A stretch of 32,484 bases of DNA from a virus. Shown here piece after piece: positions 6,154-13,378 of this stretch (positions within the stretch are counted from its first letter, which is position 1; the number at the start of each line of letters is the position of its first letter). The notes under the pieces were generated by a model, which searched no databases, had not been told where the DNA came from, and saw only the letters and a list, made by a program, of their open reading frames with translations. The translations under genes and the position numbers were made by a program. Where the stretch lies: positions 1 through 32,484 of IMG/VR virus record IMGVR_UViG_3300037847_003038. One strand, written 5' to 3'.

Positions 6154-6186
6154 CTGAAAAAAATCTGAAAAAAGTTATTAAAAAGT

Positions 6187-6234
6187 TTTGATAATTAAAA
6201 TATGTTCGTATCTTTACACTATAATTAAAACGAA
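6187..6234 (+). promoter_or_regulatory. Early host-type promoter and shared leader
   Basis: TTTG (6187-6190), 18 bases, TATCTTTA (6209-6216), then TAATTAAAACGAA (6222-6234). The 13-mer leader is identical to 13071-13083 and sits 5 nt after the -7 element in both promoters. Confidence 0.75.
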
Positions 6235-6241
6235 AAGCAAT

Positions 6242-6478
6242 ATGGCAACTAGAGTAATAACAAAAGCAAACATTTTACAAAGTATGAAAGACGCTGGTGC
6301 TGATTTAACACCCTTTAAAAATTTAAAAAGTTACAAGTGTGTACAGTATGGCGATGAAGAATGGGTTTTAGATAGCGAAGTTTGGGCTTTAATTATGCCA
6401 GGCACTCCGCAGATGCATTCTGAATATAATTACCTAGCTGCTTGGGGTTACATTTATGATAACGAAATTGCAAAATAA
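6242..6478 (+). CDS. Hypothetical early protein (78 aa)
   Basis: I chose the ATG at 6242 (MATRVITKANIL); a start at 6188 would place the first codons on top of the promoter. Tryptophan-rich C-terminal half (WVLDSEVWALIMPG, AAWGYIYDNEIAK). No family recognised. As first gene behind a strong early promoter it is a candidate host-takeover or counter-defence protein, but that is position only. Confidence 0.7.
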   Translation: MATRVITKANILQSMKDAGADLTPFKNLKSYKCVQYGDEEWVLDSEVWALIMPGTPQMHSEYNYLAAWGYIYDNEIAK

Positions 6479-6498
6479 TAACTAAAATTAAAAGTAAT

Positions 6499-6756
6499 AT
6501 GGAACAAGCACGAGTAACAACTAGAAAAACTGACAAGGGAATAATAGTACCTGAAAAAGTTTGGATAACATTTTTAAATAACGGGTTTCAAGAATTTTGG
6601 ATGCCGTTAACTGACTGGGATGGAAACCAATTGTTTTGGATTGACGGCCTACAAACACAAGCTAAAAAAATAGCTGCTCAAAAATTTGATTGTAAATTTG
6701 GGATAGCACCTTGCAGCCAAAAAGAAGTGGGCAACGCTTGTATAGATAATTTTTAA
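6499..6756 (+). CDS. Hypothetical early protein (85 aa)
   Basis: ATG at 6499, preceded by the same A-rich leader type (AAAATTAAAAGTAAT). Residues 20-50 are rich in Trp/Phe (FWMPLTDWDGNQLFWIDG), suggesting a compact beta-rich domain. Three cysteines lie at the C-terminus. No family recognised. Confidence 0.65.
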   Translation: MEQARVTTRKTDKGIIVPEKVWITFLNNGFQEFWMPLTDWDGNQLFWIDGLQTQAKKIAAQKFDCKFGIAPCSQKEVGNACIDNF

Positions 6757-6767
6757 ATAGAAAACGT

Positions 6768-6923
6768 ATGATAAACACTATGCAAACACTGCCAGGCGAA
6801 AAGCCAAAAGACGGACAGTTAAAAGCAAAAGGCAAACAAATATGGCAATACAAAAGGCAGACAGGCCAGTGGCACTTGATGATGTGGAACGAAACTTTTG
6901 AATGCTGGAACACAGCACTATGA
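6768..6923 (+). CDS. Hypothetical small basic protein (51 aa)
   Basis: ATG at 6768 (or 6780), TGA at 6921-6923 overlapping the next ATG at 6920. Basic N-terminal half (GEKPKDGQLKAKGKQ), tryptophan-rich C-terminal half (WQYKR, WHLMMWNETFECW). No family recognised; supported by the stop-start overlap. Confidence 0.55.
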   Translation: MINTMQTLPGEKPKDGQLKAKGKQIWQYKRQTGQWHLMMWNETFECWNTAL

Positions 6924-7231
6924 ATAAAAAGATTGACAATTTAAAAGACCTGGAGTATTACGGCAATATTGAACTACTGGCAACAACTGTTTTAGAAGCG
7001 CTTAAAAAAGCACCAACAGAAAAGCTGGAAGCTATGAGCCGAGCAATAACGCAAATAACGTTTTACGTTAACAACCTACAAACCGACAGGCGAATGTATG
7101 ATAAAGCGATGAGCGAATACAGGGCCGATAAGAATAGGGCTGTAATGCGTGCCAGGGCCGCTGAAAAAAAAGCGGAGGAATTAGAACAACAGTTAAAAAA
7201 TTTTAATATATTTAAACCCTTAAAACAATGA
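6920..7231 (+). CDS. Hypothetical helical protein (103 aa)
   Basis: The ATG at 6920 forms an ATGA with the preceding stop and is preferred over an in-frame ATG at 6902. Residues 55-98 (RMYDKAMSEYRADKNRAVMR and on to EELEQQL) are a highly charged helix, likely coiled coil. No family recognised. Its TGA overlaps the next start at 7228. Confidence 0.65.
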   Translation: MNKKIDNLKDLEYYGNIELLATTVLEALKKAPTEKLEAMSRAITQITFYVNNLQTDRRMYDKAMSEYRADKNRAVMRARAAEKKAEELEQQLKNFNIFKPLKQ

Positions 7232-7359
7232 GTATGGAATACAGTGATTGGCTAAAGTACAATGAGGAGCCCGAACACAGCTGCCCTATTTGCGGCACTG
7301 AAGTTAGAAAGCTGGGCGAATATTGTAGCGGCATTTGCTTTGAAGCTGATATGCGATAA
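7228..7359 (+). CDS. Small zinc-finger protein (43 aa)
   Basis: ATGA overlap with the preceding gene. Four cysteines in two pairs, C19/C22 (CPIC) and C33/C37 (CSGIC), spaced as in a treble-clef or zinc-ribbon knuckle. It may be a DNA- or protein-binding adaptor. Located 11 nt before the RecE-like nuclease gene. Confidence 0.65.
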   Translation: MSMEYSDWLKYNEEPEHSCPICGTEVRKLGEYCSGICFEADMR

Positions 7360-7369
7360 AACAAAAAAT

Positions 7370-8149
7370 ATGGAACTAATTACTTTGCTTGACCAAAAGC
7401 AATATGAAAAGGCCAAGTTGCTTAATAAAATGACTAACGATGATTTTTATTATGGCGAACTTGCCCAGCTGGCATTGAGCAGCAGCGCAATAAAGTTGCT
7501 GCACGATAGCCCAAAAAAGTATCACTATGTAACAAACTATGGCGGCCCCGAAACCCAAGGGCTGCGAGACGGCTGGTTGCTGCATTGCTTGTTGCTCGAG
7601 CCCGAGAAATTCGACAAACAAATTTTTGTTGATGTGCAAAGCAAAAACACAAAAGCGTATAAAGAGGCAGCCGCAGAAAATGACGATAGGGTGTTCACGG
7701 TTAAAGAAAAAAACCAAGCTGAACGCCTGGCTGATGCTGTGCTTAAAAACGAACAAGCGCTGCGCCTGTTGAACAATAGCAAGTTTGAAGTGCCAGTGAT
7801 TGGAAACGTGCTTGGAATGCCATTTAGGGGCAAGGCAGATATTCTGTCGGCCAACGGCATTTGCGACATAAAAACAACAAGCGATATAAAAGCATTCCCG
7901 TATGCAGCCAAAAAGTATGGCTATGACATACAAGTTTATTTATACTGCAAATTGTTTGGCGTGCAATACTTTGATTTTAAATTTTTAGTAATTGATAAAA
8001 GCAGTTTAGATTTAGGCATTTGGGATTGCAGCGAGGAATTTTATTTAAGCGGCAAGCAAAAAGTAAAGCTGGGGATTGATACGTTTGTCAAATATTTTAT
8101 GAAACAGGAAATTGAAGTTAACGATTATATAATTAAAGGAACATTATGA
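7370..8149 (+). CDS. RecE/Cas4-like PD-(D/E)XK exonuclease (DUF3799-type)
   Basis: 259 aa from the ATG at 7370; longer in-frame starts overlap the zinc-finger gene. Motifs in order: GLRDGWLLHCLLLEPEKF with H72, GMPFRGKADIL with D157, CDIKTT with D166 and K168, and YDIQVYLYC with Q188/Y190. This is the layout of the exodeoxyribonuclease VIII-like PDDEXK family, which resects dsDNA ends for phage single-strand-annealing recombination. I see no RecT-type annealing protein beside it; the OB-fold-like protein at 1618 could take that role, but that is speculation. ATGA coupling to the next gene. Confidence 0.8.
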   Translation: MELITLLDQKQYEKAKLLNKMTNDDFYYGELAQLALSSSAIKLLHDSPKKYHYVTNYGGPETQGLRDGWLLHCLLLEPEKFDKQIFVDVQSKNTKAYKEAAAENDDRVFTVKEKNQAERLADAVLKNEQALRLLNNSKFEVPVIGNVLGMPFRGKADILSANGICDIKTTSDIKAFPYAAKKYGYDIQVYLYCKLFGVQYFDFKFLVIDKSSLDLGIWDCSEEFYLSGKQKVKLGIDTFVKYFMKQEIEVNDYIIKGTL

Positions 8150-8574
8150 AAGAATTTATGAAAATAAAAAAACAGTTTGAAATTGAATTTGGTTTTCAAT
8201 TTTTAAAGATAACACGCAAGCGTGAATTTGTTGAGGCCAGGGCTGCGTTTATTTATTATTTGTATCGGTTTAAACATTACGGGCTTTTAGATATTGCACG
8301 TATGATAAAAACTGCAACTGGCTGGAAAGTAAACCACGCAACAATTCATCACGCAATTAAAAACTTTGAAATGTATTGCAAATTTAACCCGCAGTTGGAT
8401 GTACATTTGTTGTCCATAATTGGCACGTTTGCTGATGTTAAAGACAAGCAACGCTATGTTAAAAACGTAATAACAAAGCTGCCCGATGATGTGGTTGACA
8501 AAGTACACGAAATTGTGCAAACAAGTTATACAAAAGTGCTGGTTGAAGATGCAGCAGCCGAACTAAACAATTAA
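8146..8574 (+). CDS. DnaA domain IV-like DNA-binding protein
   Basis: 142 aa. Residues 26-75 match the C-terminal DNA-binding domain of DnaA: basic helix, FVEARAAFIYYLYRF, LLDIARMI, and NHATIHHAIKNF at 63-74, the counterpart of the DnaA DHTTV signature that contacts DnaA boxes. There is no AAA+ domain, so it would mark or block an origin rather than melt it. It may direct host replication proteins to the phage origin. It closes the early operon; the late-type motif lies 16 nt after its stop. Confidence 0.75.
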   Translation: MKEFMKIKKQFEIEFGFQFLKITRKREFVEARAAFIYYLYRFKHYGLLDIARMIKTATGWKVNHATIHHAIKNFEMYCKFNPQLDVHLLSIIGTFADVKDKQRYVKNVITKLPDDVVDKVHEIVQTSYTKVLVEDAAAELNN

Positions 8575-8590
8575 AACTTTTTAAAAAAAA

Positions 8591-8602
8591 CGTTATATAA
8601 AT
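8591..8602 (+). promoter_or_regulatory. Late-type motif CGTTATAT, 12 nt before ATG (site 1)
   Basis: CGTTATATAAAT immediately before the ATG at 8603. The same CGTTATAY plus four bases plus ATG occurs at 14424, 22261 and 26511. AAAAC lies 13 nt upstream. Candidate promoter for the phage sigma factor; initiation would then fall at or very near the ATG, giving leaderless messages. Confidence 0.6.
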
Positions 8603-9199
8603 ATGCAAACAGAAGAATTATCAATTAAGAAAATAAAGGTTAACCCCGATAACCCAAGGTTAATTAAAGATTATAAATTCAGCAAGCTGGTTAAAAGCAT
8701 TAAAGATTTTCCACAGATGCTCCAGCTGCGCCCTATTGTTGTAAATGAGCATAATGTAATACTGGGCGGCAATATGCGTTTTAAAGCCAGTGTCGAAGCT
8801 GGTTTGCTTAAAGTGCCAGTAATACGGGCTAACGAATTAACCGAAGCCCAGCAGCGTGAATTCATTGCAAAGGATAATATTGGCTTTGGGGATTGGGATT
8901 GGGATATTTTAGCCAACGCCTGGGATAGCACGCAGCTTGAAGAATGGGGCTTGGATGCCTGGCAAAATATTGACGATATTGAAACCAGTGATGAGTTTAG
9001 TTTGCCCGATGAGGATAAGCCGCCATTTCAACAACAAACCTACACGCTTGCAGATGAACAAGCCGAAGTAATTAAGGCAGCAATAAACGACATAAAAAAA
9101 ACAGATGAGTTTAAATTTGTTGAAACGTTTGGCAATGAAAACAGCAACGGTAATGCGTTATATTTAATTGTTCAAAAGTGGAAAGAAACGAACAGCTAA
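8603..9199 (+). CDS. ParB/Srx-fold nuclease-like protein
   Basis: 198 aa. The ParB N-terminal fold is clear: IKKIKVNPDNPRLI (8-21), a core ending VILGGNMRFKA (52-62) with the GGNxR signature, KVPVIRANEL (70-79) and a helical arm EAQQREFIAKDN. Residues 93-115 (IGFGDWDWDILANAWD) are typical of phage ParB-like proteins located next to DNA-modification genes. It lacks a segregation HTH domain. It may bind or nick DNA for the Mom-type enzymes that follow. First gene of the late unit starting at 8591. Confidence 0.8.
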   Translation: MQTEELSIKKIKVNPDNPRLIKDYKFSKLVKSIKDFPQMLQLRPIVVNEHNVILGGNMRFKASVEAGLLKVPVIRANELTEAQQREFIAKDNIGFGDWDWDILANAWDSTQLEEWGLDAWQNIDDIETSDEFSLPDEDKPPFQQQTYTLADEQAEVIKAAINDIKKTDEFKFVETFGNENSNGNALYLIVQKWKETNS

Positions 9200-9870
9200 A
9201 GCAAATAAAAGTAAAGGTAATTGATAGCAAGGCAGCAAAGGCCTACACGCTAAAGCATCATTATATGAAAACCTTTCCAGCTGCCAAAGTTTGTTTCGGT
9301 GTGTTTTATAAAAAGCTGTTAAGCGGTGTGATAACATTTGGTTATTCAACAGCAACTAAACAAAAAATACAAAAGCTAGTTCCTAAAATCAATGAGGGCG
9401 AATATATTGAAATGCAGCGTATGAATTTGCTAGATGTTTTGGGTGGCAATGCTGAAAGCTACGTGCTAGGCGAAATATATTCTTTGTTTAAAAAGAACAC
9501 CAATATTAAAGTAATACTAACCCACGCTGGCGGGTGCAAGAATGATTGTGGCATTGTTTACCAAGCTGCCAGCTGGCTGTACTTTGGGAAAGAAAAATGC
9601 AATGACTTTTACTTAACAGCAAAAGGCGAATACAAAAACATAATAGCCCCGATGAGATTTGGCAGAGTACCCAAAGGCATTAAAGGCGGCCAGGCAGTTG
9701 GAGAGTATTTGTTTGGCCCAGGGGAATTGATAAATAGTTTTAGATATTTATATTTATATCCATTACAAAAAGGGCTGCGAAAGTATTTAGAAAAAACAAG
9801 TTTACAATATCCAAAAGATAGCGTTGTATTTAGGCGAAATCAAAAATGGATAAACGGGGGCGACCAATAG
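9178..9870 (+). CDS. Divergent Mom-family (GNAT-fold) DNA-modification protein, paralog 1
   Basis: 230 aa from a GTG at 9178, overlapping the ParB gene by 22 nt. It aligns with the Mom protein encoded next door: KHHYM gives H28/Y29, EMQRM gives R81 (53 residues on, as in Mom), and Y128 closes the active-site set. The Asp of Mom is replaced by Gly (THAGG, G118). A long C-terminal extension (residues 140-230) follows. Known Mom proteins convert adenine to N6-carbamoylmethyladenine in phage DNA, protecting it from restriction. Loss of the Asp suggests altered chemistry, a different acyl donor or an inactive partner. Confidence 0.65.
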   Translation: MERNEQLKQIKVKVIDSKAAKAYTLKHHYMKTFPAAKVCFGVFYKKLLSGVITFGYSTATKQKIQKLVPKINEGEYIEMQRMNLLDVLGGNAESYVLGEIYSLFKKNTNIKVILTHAGGCKNDCGIVYQAASWLYFGKEKCNDFYLTAKGEYKNIIAPMRFGRVPKGIKGGQAVGEYLFGPGELINSFRYLYLYPLQKGLRKYLEKTSLQYPKDSVVFRRNQKWINGGDQ

Positions 9871-9907
9871 GGGTTTTAAACTGTGTTCGAACCACAGCGC
9901 TTCCACA

Positions 9908-10594
9908 ATGGGCAGAGCCAAAGACATATTGATTAAAGTAATACCAGCAAAGGTTGCTAACGAGTTTGTAAGGCGCAAGCATTACAGCGGAAAGGTTGTG
10001 CCGAATAGTAGTTTGCATTTCGGTTGCTTTTTAGATAACCAGCTGCACGGGGTTATGCAATACGGGCCAAGCATTAACAAAAAAGGAACAATAAATTTAG
10101 TTGCTGGCACGGGCTGGAATGAGTTTATTGAATTAAATAGAATGGCGTTTGATGATTACCTACCAAAGTACTCTGAAAGCCGTTGTATTGCAATTAGCAT
10201 TCGGCTTATAAAAAAGCACGCCCCGCATATTAAATGGATTGTAAGTTTTGCAGACGGTACGCAATGCGGTGACGGCACAATATACAGGGCTAGCGGCTTT
10301 AAATTAGTTAGCATTACTGATAACACCGCTTTAAGGATAAACCCGCAGACAGGCGAAGCTATGCACGTAATACAAGCACACCATTTAAAAATGAGTAAAG
10401 CGTTTAGAAACTGGGAGCCAATAAAAGGCAAACAATTAAAATACGTTTACTTAATAGACAAACAAGCAAAGCTAACCGTTCCAGTATTACCATTTAGCAA
10501 AATAGATGAGCTTGGTGCTGGTATGTATAAAGGCAAAAAAATAAGTATGAAAGATAGATTGAGCGGCGAGGTCGATTTGCACGCCAATTCCTAG
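9908..10594 (+). CDS. mom: Mom-like adenine modification protein, paralog 2 (canonical residues)
   Basis: 228 aa. Residues H25, Y26 (RKHYSGKVV), R78 (ELNRM), D116 (SFADG) and Y126 (GTIYRASGF) have exactly the spacing (1, 52, 38, 10) of the residues I recall as essential in phage Mu Mom (H48, Y49, R101, D139, Y149). This supports a working GNAT-fold enzyme that modifies adenine in phage DNA against host restriction. No Com-like activator is visible. It is 37 nt downstream of paralog 1 and just before terminase, fitting late expression before packaging. The C-terminal tail (190-228) is phage-specific. Confidence 0.85.
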   Translation: MGRAKDILIKVIPAKVANEFVRRKHYSGKVVPNSSLHFGCFLDNQLHGVMQYGPSINKKGTINLVAGTGWNEFIELNRMAFDDYLPKYSESRCIAISIRLIKKHAPHIKWIVSFADGTQCGDGTIYRASGFKLVSITDNTALRINPQTGEAMHVIQAHHLKMSKAFRNWEPIKGKQLKYVYLIDKQAKLTVPVLPFSKIDELGAGMYKGKKISMKDRLSGEVDLHANS

Positions 10595-10610
10595 CTGGAT
10601 GCTAGGCGTG
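10580..10610 (+). other. Intergenic hairpin before terminase small subunit
   Basis: CCTAGC (10590-10595) pairs with GCTAGG (10601-10606) over a 5-nt loop; an alternative outer helix CACGCC/GGCGTG (10580-10585, 10605-10610) shares two bases with it. No T run follows, so it is not a simple terminator. It may be an RNA processing or packaging-related structure. Confidence 0.4.
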
Positions 10611-10656
10611 TTGCTATTACACTATCGCCGCAGATAACTCAAAGATAATAAAAAAA

Positions 10657-11016
10657 ATGAACAAAACTGAACACCATAAAAAAGCAATTCTAGAAGCATT
10701 GGAACAGAGCCTGGGTGTTGTAACAAGCGCCTGTAAAAAAATTGGCATTGGCCGAACTACGTTTTACGGTTGGTTAAAAGAGGACCCCGAGTTTAAAAAG
10801 CAAGTTGATGATATTTCAAACATTGCACTTGATTTTGCTGAAAGCCAGCTGCACCAACAAATCAAAAAAGGTAACACCAGCGCAACAATATTTTATTTAA
10901 AAACCAAAGGCAAAAAGCGGGGCTATGTTGAAAGGACAGAACACACAGGTTTTGAGGGAACAAAATTGTTTGATGTCGAAATTGTAAGGAATGTTGAAGC
11001 AGACGATTCGGAGTAA
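10657..11016 (+). CDS. terS: Terminase small subunit
   Basis: 119 aa. The N-terminal helix-turn-helix (SACKKIGIGRTTFYGWLKED, about 24-43) matches the HTH of small terminases. A helical oligomerisation segment follows (ALDFAESQLHQQIKKGNTSA), with the KTKGKKRGY motif common at the C-terminus of this family. It recognises phage DNA and hands it to the large subunit, whose gene overlaps its last 26 nt. Confidence 0.85.
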   Translation: MNKTEHHKKAILEALEQSLGVVTSACKKIGIGRTTFYGWLKEDPEFKKQVDDISNIALDFAESQLHQQIKKGNTSATIFYLKTKGKKRGYVERTEHTGFEGTKLFDVEIVRNVEADDSE

Positions 11017-12151
11017 TATTGTTTACAACCATTTAACAACAAGCAATAAAAAAATAATTGTTGAACAGGGCGGAACACGAAGCGGCAAAACCTACAATAT
11101 TCTGTTATGGATAATAGCACACTATTGCACAAAGCACCAAGGCAAAACCGTTACAATTGTACGTAAAACTTTTCCAGCTGTTCGTGGAACTGTTATGCGT
11201 GATTTTTTTGATATTGTAAAGCAGTATGATTTATACTTTGAGGAACTGCATTTAAAAAGCACCCACGAATATTTTTTAAACAATAACCGCATTGAATTTA
11301 TATCGCTAGACCAGCCAACCAAAATACGTGGCCGTAAAAGAGATTTGCTGTTTATAAATGAAGCCAACGAACTTACGTTTGAGGATTGGCAGCAGCTAAT
11401 TTTTAGAACAACAGAACGCATTGTTATTGACTACAACCCAAGCGAGGAATTTCATTGGATATACGATAAAGTTTTAACACGGGCTGATGTCGATTTTTAC
11501 CAAACTACTTACAAGGATAACCCATTTTTAAGCAAGGTTATAATACAGGAAATTGAACGCCTTAAATACATTGATGAAAGTTACTGGCGTGTGTATGGGC
11601 TTGGCGAACGTGGCAAAAGCCGCTCGCTGGTGTTTGCTTTTACAACAGCACCCAACGTTCCGCCAGCTGCAAAACTAATTGGCAGAGGGCTTGATTTTGG
11701 TTTTAGCAATGATAGCACAGCGCTTGTTGAAACTTACATAGATGGCGACAATATGTACGTTAACGAATTGCTTTATCGTACTGGAATGACAAACCAAGAT
11801 ATTGGCAACGAATTAAAACGCCTGGGGCTGGATAGGCGGGATGAAATTTGGTGTGATAGTGCAGAGCCAAAAAGCATTGAAGAACTGTTTAGAATGGGCT
11901 ACAATGCGAAACGAACTTACAAGGGTGCAATTAATATTAGTATTGATATGATAAGGCGTTACAAGCTGCACGTAACAACTGCCAGTATAAACCTAATAAA
12001 AGAACTGCGCAATTATAAATACATAGAAGATAAAAACGGCCAGCTAACAAATAAGCCAATTGATGCATTTAACCACGCAATTGATGCCTTGCGTTACAGT
12101 ATTGTGAACAAATTAGGGCGGCCAAAGTATGGAAAATACTTTATACGCTAA
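10991..12151 (+). CDS. terL: Terminase large subunit
   Basis: 386 aa. ATPase: Walker A GGTRSGKT (27-34), Walker B LLFINEA (119-125). Nuclease (RNase H-like): D235 in GLDFGFSND, D289 in WCDSAEPKS, D365 in HAIDALRY. It powers DNA packaging into the prohead and cuts the concatemer. It resembles the PBSX/Terminase_3 type and is slightly short for the family. The start at 10991 lies inside terS in another frame. Followed by an intergenic gap that carries an early-type promoter rather than by the portal gene. Confidence 0.92.
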   Translation: MLKQTIRSNIVYNHLTTSNKKIIVEQGGTRSGKTYNILLWIIAHYCTKHQGKTVTIVRKTFPAVRGTVMRDFFDIVKQYDLYFEELHLKSTHEYFLNNNRIEFISLDQPTKIRGRKRDLLFINEANELTFEDWQQLIFRTTERIVIDYNPSEEFHWIYDKVLTRADVDFYQTTYKDNPFLSKVIIQEIERLKYIDESYWRVYGLGERGKSRSLVFAFTTAPNVPPAAKLIGRGLDFGFSNDSTALVETYIDGDNMYVNELLYRTGMTNQDIGNELKRLGLDRRDEIWCDSAEPKSIEELFRMGYNAKRTYKGAINISIDMIRRYKLHVTTASINLIKELRNYKYIEDKNGQLTNKPIDAFNHAIDALRYSIVNKLGRPKYGKYFIR

Positions 12152-12168
12152 CCTGTTGTCTAAACTTT
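12152..12168 (+). promoter_or_regulatory. Shared upstream element, copy 2
   Basis: CCTGTTGTCTAAACTTT matches 6136-6153 except for one missing C and again lies exactly 34 nt before the TTG of the following -33 box. It begins right after the terL stop. Confidence 0.55.
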
Positions 12169-12201
12169 TTTTAAAATTTTTTAATTTTTTTTGTGTTTTT
12201 A

Positions 12202-12232
12202 TTTGGTTTATTAAAATCTTTTAATATCTTTG
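12202..12232 (+). promoter_or_regulatory. Strong early host-type promoter
   Basis: TTTG (12202-12205), 19 bases, TATCTTTG (12225-12232): perfect match to TTTG / TAnnTTTG. An A-rich leader (TATTTAAAACAAAACAAA) leads to the ATG at 12260. Confidence 0.85.
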
Positions 12233-12259
12233 TACTATTAATATTTAAAACAAAACAAA

Positions 12260-12997
12260 ATGACTATTACTAAACAACAATTAAAAGCGAAAATTGAAAC
12301 ATTAGAAACTCAAAAACGCAAAAACAACAAAATTCAAGAGGAAGCACAAAAAGCATTATTTGCTCACTATGTTTATGAAAATATGGAACTTAAAAATGTT
12401 GAGGCATTTTTTGGTGCTTGCCACGGACCTGAATCAGAAGTTAAACCTAACTACAATTTATATTTCAATTACAGTTACAACACGGGCTTAACAACAGTTG
12501 AGGTTAGCTGTTACAGCTGGAGAATAGAGCAAGGCCAAGGCGATTTTAACGCTTATTTAGACACCATTGTTGACAGCGCAGAAATTGCTAGGTTTATTGA
12601 AAACAACTTGGATGAAATACAAATTATGTTAAGCACTTGCAAAGCTGATGTTGAGGAAGTTGATAAGCACTATTTAAAATATTGCACAGACCAGCTTTAC
12701 GAAATGAATGAAGCTGATAGCCAAAACGAAGCTTTTCAAAAAATGGAATACTTGAAAGAGGGTGTTGAATTTGATGAAGGTGAGCGTGTTGAATTAAAGC
12801 GTGATTATAACCCTCGTGTAAAAGCAATTAAGGTTACTAAAGAAACCGACAAAACATTTACTGTTGAATGGGAATGCGCTTACGGCCTTGGAACTAACGG
12901 GCCACGTACTGAAAGCCGTGTAAACAAATCAAATGTAATAAATGATGTGTTTGGCTGGGATTACAAAGAGGTAGAAGCAGAGGTTGCAGCTGCATAA
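12260..12997 (+). CDS. Hypothetical monocistronic protein (245 aa), moron-like
   Basis: Helical N-terminus (about 1-45, heptad-like), a beta-rich middle (NYNLYFNYSYNTGLTTVEVS) and an acidic C-terminus. No family recognised. It has its own perfect host-type promoter and its own terminator and interrupts the terminase-to-structural order, which is the layout of a moron or accessory gene. It shares the 6136-type upstream element with the early operon, so it is probably expressed early. Counter-defence or host takeover is possible but unproven. Confidence 0.8.
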   Translation: MTITKQQLKAKIETLETQKRKNNKIQEEAQKALFAHYVYENMELKNVEAFFGACHGPESEVKPNYNLYFNYSYNTGLTTVEVSCYSWRIEQGQGDFNAYLDTIVDSAEIARFIENNLDEIQIMLSTCKADVEEVDKHYLKYCTDQLYEMNEADSQNEAFQKMEYLKEGVEFDEGERVELKRDYNPRVKAIKVTKETDKTFTVEWECAYGLGTNGPRTESRVNKSNVINDVFGWDYKEVEAEVAAA

Positions 12998-13001
12998 CAA
13001 T

Positions 13002-13024
13002 AAGGGGCGCAGCAGCGCCCTTTT
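13002..13024 (+). terminator. Rho-independent terminator
   Basis: AAGGGGCGC (13002-13010), loop AGCA, GCGCCCTTT (13015-13023), nine pairs with one G-U, then a short T tract. It ends the single-gene unit. Confidence 0.85.
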
Positions 13025-13033
13025 ATTAAAACA

Positions 13034-13083
13034 TTTGTATAACTTAAAAAAAAGTATTATATTAGCATAGTAATTAAAACGAA
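13034..13083 (+). promoter_or_regulatory. Early host-type promoter and shared leader
   Basis: TTTG (13034-13037), 20 bases, TATATTAG (13058-13065, 7 of 8), then TAATTAAAACGAA (13071-13083), identical to 6222-6234 and at the same 5-nt distance from the -7 element. Confidence 0.6.
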
Positions 13084-13089
13084 GTAAAT

Positions 13090-13368
13090 ATGACACCACA
13101 ATTTGAAATAACAAAATACGCAATAGACATTTACTACAAAGGCAAGTTCTATGGCAGTATGTATGCAGACCAGCCCGACAGAGAAGTGTTTGGTTATGGT
13201 GGCCGCCAGCAAGTTAAACTAGCAGACAGCTGGGTTTATAAAAACAAAAAAATTAAAGCGGGCGAAATTGTTACGACAGAATGTGTGCCAGTATGCGGGC
13301 GCTTACAAGGCAGCCAAGAAGATAAAATAGCAGCCCTTGCACGCAGTACGGCTTTTTACAATAAATAA
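13090..13368 (+). CDS. Hypothetical protein (92 aa)
   Basis: Tyrosine-rich N-terminal half (ITKYAIDIYYKGKFYGSMYA), then a basic stretch (YKNKKIKAGEIVTTE) and two cysteines (ECVPVCG). No family recognised. First gene of the second accessory operon, behind its own promoter. Confidence 0.65.
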   Translation: MTPQFEITKYAIDIYYKGKFYGSMYADQPDREVFGYGGRQQVKLADSWVYKNKKIKAGEIVTTECVPVCGRLQGSQEDKIAALARSTAFYNK

Positions 13369-13378
13369 AACAAAGAGT

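Noticed and set aside
7262-7369. N-terminal extension of the RecE-like nuclease
   Set aside because: These codons are the out-of-frame zinc-finger gene (7228-7359); the family begins at the ATG at 7370.
9817-9905. Possible tRNA ending in a perfect T-arm
   Set aside because: The 5' strand GATAGCG pairs with only five of seven acceptor bases, no D-arm or anticodon arm can be drawn, and most of it lies inside a coding gene.
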